Positions 5,786 through 7,794 of a stretch of DNA of 7,794 bases are shown here, piece by piece. The stretch covers positions 1-7,794 of the forward strand of contig VXRI01000192.1 of NCBI GenBank assembly GCA_009838595.1, given 5' to 3'. Position 1 is the stretch's first letter. Every line of letters starts with the position of its first letter. The notes beneath the pieces are model-generated. The model had not been told where the DNA came from. It did no database searches and saw nothing but the letters and a program-made list of their open reading frames with translations. The position numbers and the translations under genes are program-made. Source of the stretch: Chloroflexota bacterium (lineage in GTDB: Bacteria > Chloroflexota > Dehalococcoidia > Lucifugimonadales > JADFKI01).

Positions 5786-7324
5786 TTATTCGCCGTCTTT
5801 GATGAAGTCTGCTACGCGTTCGCCGATCATCATTGTGGTTACATTCGTGTTCGCGCGTGGGCAGTCGGGCATTATGGACGCATCGGCGACACGCAGTCCG
5901 GCGATGCCATGAACGCGTCCGTGCTGGTCAACGACTGCCATCGGGTCGGACGCCGCGCCCATCTTGCAGGTGCAGGATATGTGGTGCATCGTGGCGACCG
6001 TGCGGCGCATCCATGCGTCCAGCGCGTCGTCTGATTCCAGCTGCTCGTATGTCGGCTCGTCCGGCGAGTCGATTATCTGCGCGAGTTCGGGATGCTCGGC
6101 GAGTCGGTGCGCCAAGCGAACGCCGCCGCGCAGTCTCGCTAGGTCGAACGGGTCGCTGAGGTAGTTGTACTCTAGCACCGGCTGCACGGTTGGGTCTGCT
6201 GATACGATACTCATTTTGCCCGCGGAGCGCGCCAAATATATTCCGACGGACATGATGAGCAGCCGCTCGTCGGAGTTGAAGCGCATTATCTTTATCATAT
6301 CGTTACGCAGCGGCGAACCTTCTGCGGTGTAGCGCAGCGCGACCTTCTGCGCGCCGACGCCTTCGGGCGGCACGGGGAAGTCCGGCTTGCAGTGCCAGCG
6401 CGCGTGGACGGCGGGATGGTCGCGCAGGTTTTTGCCTACGCCGGGCAGATGATGGATGACCGGAATGCCCACGTCTTCGAGTTCCGCCGAATCCCCAATG
6501 CCGGACAGCATCAGCAGATGAGGAGAGCCGATAGCGCCCGCGCTGAGCACGATTTCGTTCGCTTCGACTGTGAATCGCTCGCCGCCGCTCTCCACTTCGA
6601 CCCCGACTGCGCGTTTCTCGCCTGCGCTGTCGTCAGTGAACAGCACGCGCTGCACGGCGCAATTTGGGCGAATCGTCAGGTTGAGCCGATGCCGAGCCGG
6701 GTTGATATACCCGAGCGCGGTGCTCCAGCGAATGCCGTTGGGGTTGTTCAGGGCATACGGACCGACGCCGGTGGCGTCCGGGTGGTTGTGGTCCGGGTTC
6801 GTGGGAAAGCCCGCCTCAATGCAGGCGTTGTAGAAGGCGATCTGGTCGGTGAGCAGGTCTTCCAGACGGTGCCGCTTGGCGATGATGGGCCCGTCGCTGC
6901 CGTGGAAATCGTCCTGAAAATCCATGTCGGTTTCCAGTTTGCGGAAGTACGGCAGCACATCTTCATAGCGCCACCGGTCGTTGCCCATCGAGACCCAGTA
7001 ATCGAAATCGTCGGGGATGGCGCGGAGGAAGACCTGCCCATTAATGGCGCTCGTGCCGCCCATCACCTTGCCGCGCGGCACATCCATCGGCGGCGCCTCG
7101 TCCGTCGCCTTGCCACTGAACAGCCAGTTGTGGCGGTCTTCGATGTTGAAGAAGTCCGCCCCTGTGCCGAGACCGAGCTTTATGTCGGCTGGCATCGCGT
7201 CGAAATCCGGGTAATCGCTGCCCGCTTCGAGCAGCAGCACCGACCGAGCCGCGTCCTCAGAAAGCCGCGCCGCCACAACCGCCCCGGCCGAACCGCCACC
7301 GATGATAATCGTATCGTATTGCAT
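5786..7324 (-). CDS. GMC-family FAD-dependent oxidoreductase (choline/alcohol dehydrogenase-like)
   Basis: The protein is 512 aa, a normal length for the family. The Rossmann FAD site is at the N-terminus: YDTIIIGGGSAGAVVAARL (3-21), with the ribose-binding Glu in LLLEAG (E33). The GMC signature PRGKVMGGTSAINGQVF is at 83-99, and a second family motif, LSAGAIGSPHLLMLSGIG, at 260-277. The active-site His lies in HISCTCKMG (H448), a variant of the usual HPVGTCRMG, with the partner Asn in RANTNVTTMMIGER (about N494). The enzyme should oxidise a primary alcohol, passing electrons from FAD to oxygen or a carrier; choline is one possibility, not proven. No signal peptide is seen. I chose the ATG at 7324 because AGGA lies 8 bases before it and the protein then begins MQYDTIIIGGG, as relatives do; an ATG at 7333 lacks such a site. 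The phosphotransferase gene follows after 48 bases. Confidence 0.93.
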   Translation of the reverse strand: MQYDTIIIGGGSAGAVVAARLSEDAARSVLLLEAGSDYPDFDAMPADIKLGLGTGADFFNIEDRHNWLFSGKATDEAPPMDVPRGKVMGGTSAINGQVFLRAIPDDFDYWVSMGNDRWRYEDVLPYFRKLETDMDFQDDFHGSDGPIIAKRHRLEDLLTDQIAFYNACIEAGFPTNPDHNHPDATGVGPYALNNPNGIRWSTALGYINPARHRLNLTIRPNCAVQRVLFTDDSAGEKRAVGVEVESGGERFTVEANEIVLSAGAIGSPHLLMLSGIGDSAELEDVGIPVIHHLPGVGKNLRDHPAVHARWHCKPDFPVPPEGVGAQKVALRYTAEGSPLRNDMIKIMRFNSDERLLIMSVGIYLARSAGKMSIVSADPTVQPVLEYNYLSDPFDLARLRGGVRLAHRLAEHPELAQIIDSPDEPTYEQLESDDALDAWMRRTVATMHHISCTCKMGAASDPMAVVDQHGRVHGIAGLRVADASIMPDCPRANTNVTTMMIGERVADFIKDGE

Positions 7325-7382
7325 GTGTTGCATCCTATTGTTTTCTATTTTTCAAGCGACAAATTGCCTACGTCCTACCCTT

Positions 7383-7397
7383 TTCCTATACTAGGAA
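7383..7397. repeat. Small perfect inverted repeat upstream of the GMC gene
   Basis: TTCCTA (7383-7388) and TAGGAA (7392-7397) are perfect inverted copies around a 3-base spacer, in the 124-base gap between the partial surface-protein gene and the GMC gene, about 60 bases before the GMC start. It could be an operator or a small hairpin. It is not followed by a T-run in either direction, so it is not a standard terminator. No clear -10/-35 pair was found near it. Confidence 0.35.
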
Positions 7398-7448
7398 GGG
7401 ACTCTTCGAGCGCCGGTCAATTGCCACTAACGCCATTCCCGCGACTTA

Positions 7449-7793
7449 CTAGCCGCGCCTCCGCCGCAACCTTGCTCCGCCTGCCAATGCCACCGGCAAT
7501 AGCAGCAGAGCGAAATTCGCCATGCCAGTCAGCGGCGACACCGGCTGCGGCGACCCGCTGCAGGCGCCGCCGGGTGGCATGTCGCTGATGCCGGGTTGGA
7601 TGGCGGTTGGCGGTGGCGGCGCGGGCGTGTTCTTCGACTGCGCCTGTGCGACTATTGGCTGCCTTGACGTCGCAGTGCGCGGCTTTGGCGTGCTTGTTGG
7701 CGCCGATGTGTTGTCCGACTGCGCCTGTGCGATTATTGGCTGCGTTGGCGTCGCAGTGGGCGGTTTTTGCGTGCTTGTAGGCGCGTGTGTTGC
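7449..7793 (-). CDS. 3' end of a repeat-containing surface protein with C-terminal sorting-like tail (partial)
   Basis: The gene enters from the right edge; only its last 114 codons and a TAG stop are here. Residues 4-57 (local numbering) are two imperfect 27-residue repeats rich in Pro, Thr, Ala and Gln, each with a TSTxKPxTAT core and an AQAQS segment. A trace of a third copy touches the edge. A proline linker (APPPPTAIQP) follows, then PPGGACSGSP (73-82) with the only Cys, then SPLTG, a hydrophobic helix (about 91-109) and an RRRRG end. A Cys- or Gly-containing box, one membrane helix and a basic tail is the tripartite layout of C-terminal sorting signals (LPXTG, MYXO-CTERM, GlyGly-CTERM). 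It does not match LPXTG exactly. I infer an exported, cell-surface protein with a flexible stalk; the N-terminal function is unknown. In-frame reading is supported by the repeats keeping frame and by the tail composition. Confidence 0.72.
   Translation of the reverse strand, partial: ATHAPTSTQKPPTATPTQPIIAQAQSDNTSAPTSTPKPRTATSRQPIVAQAQSKNTPAPPPPTAIQPGISDMPPGGACSGSPQPVSPLTGMANFALLLLPVALAGGARLRRRRG
7452..7577 (-). other. C-terminal tripartite sorting-like signal
   Basis: This segment encodes the last 42 residues of the partial surface protein: PPGGACSGSP, a short spacer ending SPLTG, a helix (MANFALLLLPVALAGGARL) and RRRRG. In known systems a membrane transpeptidase or protease cuts at the box and may attach the protein to the envelope. 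No sortase or rhombosortase gene is in the window. A plain C-terminal transmembrane anchor is the simpler alternative. Confidence 0.5.
7623..7784 (-). repeat. Tandem 81-bp coding repeat, two copies
   Basis: Two adjacent 81-base units (7704-7784 and 7623-7703) are about 85-90% identical by eye. They encode the 27-residue Pro/Thr/Gln-rich repeats of the partial surface protein. The sequence to the right (7785-7794) resembles the end of a further unit, so the array probably continues beyond the window. Differences are mostly substitutions with no length change, as expected for a translated array. Confidence 0.8.
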
Positions 7794-7794
7794 G

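Noticed and set aside
6392..7588. 398-codon plus-strand open frame
   Set aside because: It is antisense to the GMC oxidoreductase, whose frame shows clear family motifs, and its right end also covers the tail of the partial surface-protein gene. Its translation is low-complexity Arg/Ala/Val-rich, typical of a GC-rich shadow.

Overview
The window (7,794 bp, GC-rich, bacterial) carries five complete protein genes and the 3' end of a sixth. No tRNA, rRNA, CRISPR array or transposase gene is visible. The lineage cannot be fixed from the sequence alone. A GC-rich genome with TTG starts, a GMC oxidoreductase next to an APH-fold kinase, a GH15 glycosidase and short GAGCGAAGCGAG-type intergenic repeats would suit an environmental bacterium such as a Chloroflexota member. 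That placement is a low-confidence inference.

Left, plus strand (1-2411): an upstream region with a candidate promoter leads into a two-gene unit. The first gene encodes an SBP56/SELENBP1-family protein (methanethiol oxidase family). Its true start is most likely a TTG at 323 behind a strong AGGAGG site. Thirteen bases after its stop begins a small multi-pass membrane protein with histidine motifs repeated in its two halves (HG...HT, then HG...HT). It may be a metal or small-solute transporter serving the first gene, but its function is not established.

Middle and right, minus strand (2446-7793): these genes converge on the plus-strand unit. Read in their own direction they are (i) the C-terminal end of a probable surface protein with 27-residue Pro/Thr-rich repeats and a Cys box, hydrophobic helix and Arg tail like a sorting signal; (ii) a GMC-family FAD-dependent alcohol/choline dehydrogenase; (iii) 48 bases later, an aminoglycoside/choline-kinase-fold phosphotransferase, probably co-transcribed with (ii); (iv) after a 385-base gap, a GH15 glucoamylase/trehalase-like glycosidase with its own candidate promoter.

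The 4300-4684 gap holds a 94-bp inverted-repeat element with perfect 11-bp ends, plus smaller inverted repeats. The most unusual items are the C-terminal tail of the partial surface protein, the pairing of the SBP56 gene with the duplicated HG/HT membrane protein, and the small palindromic element.
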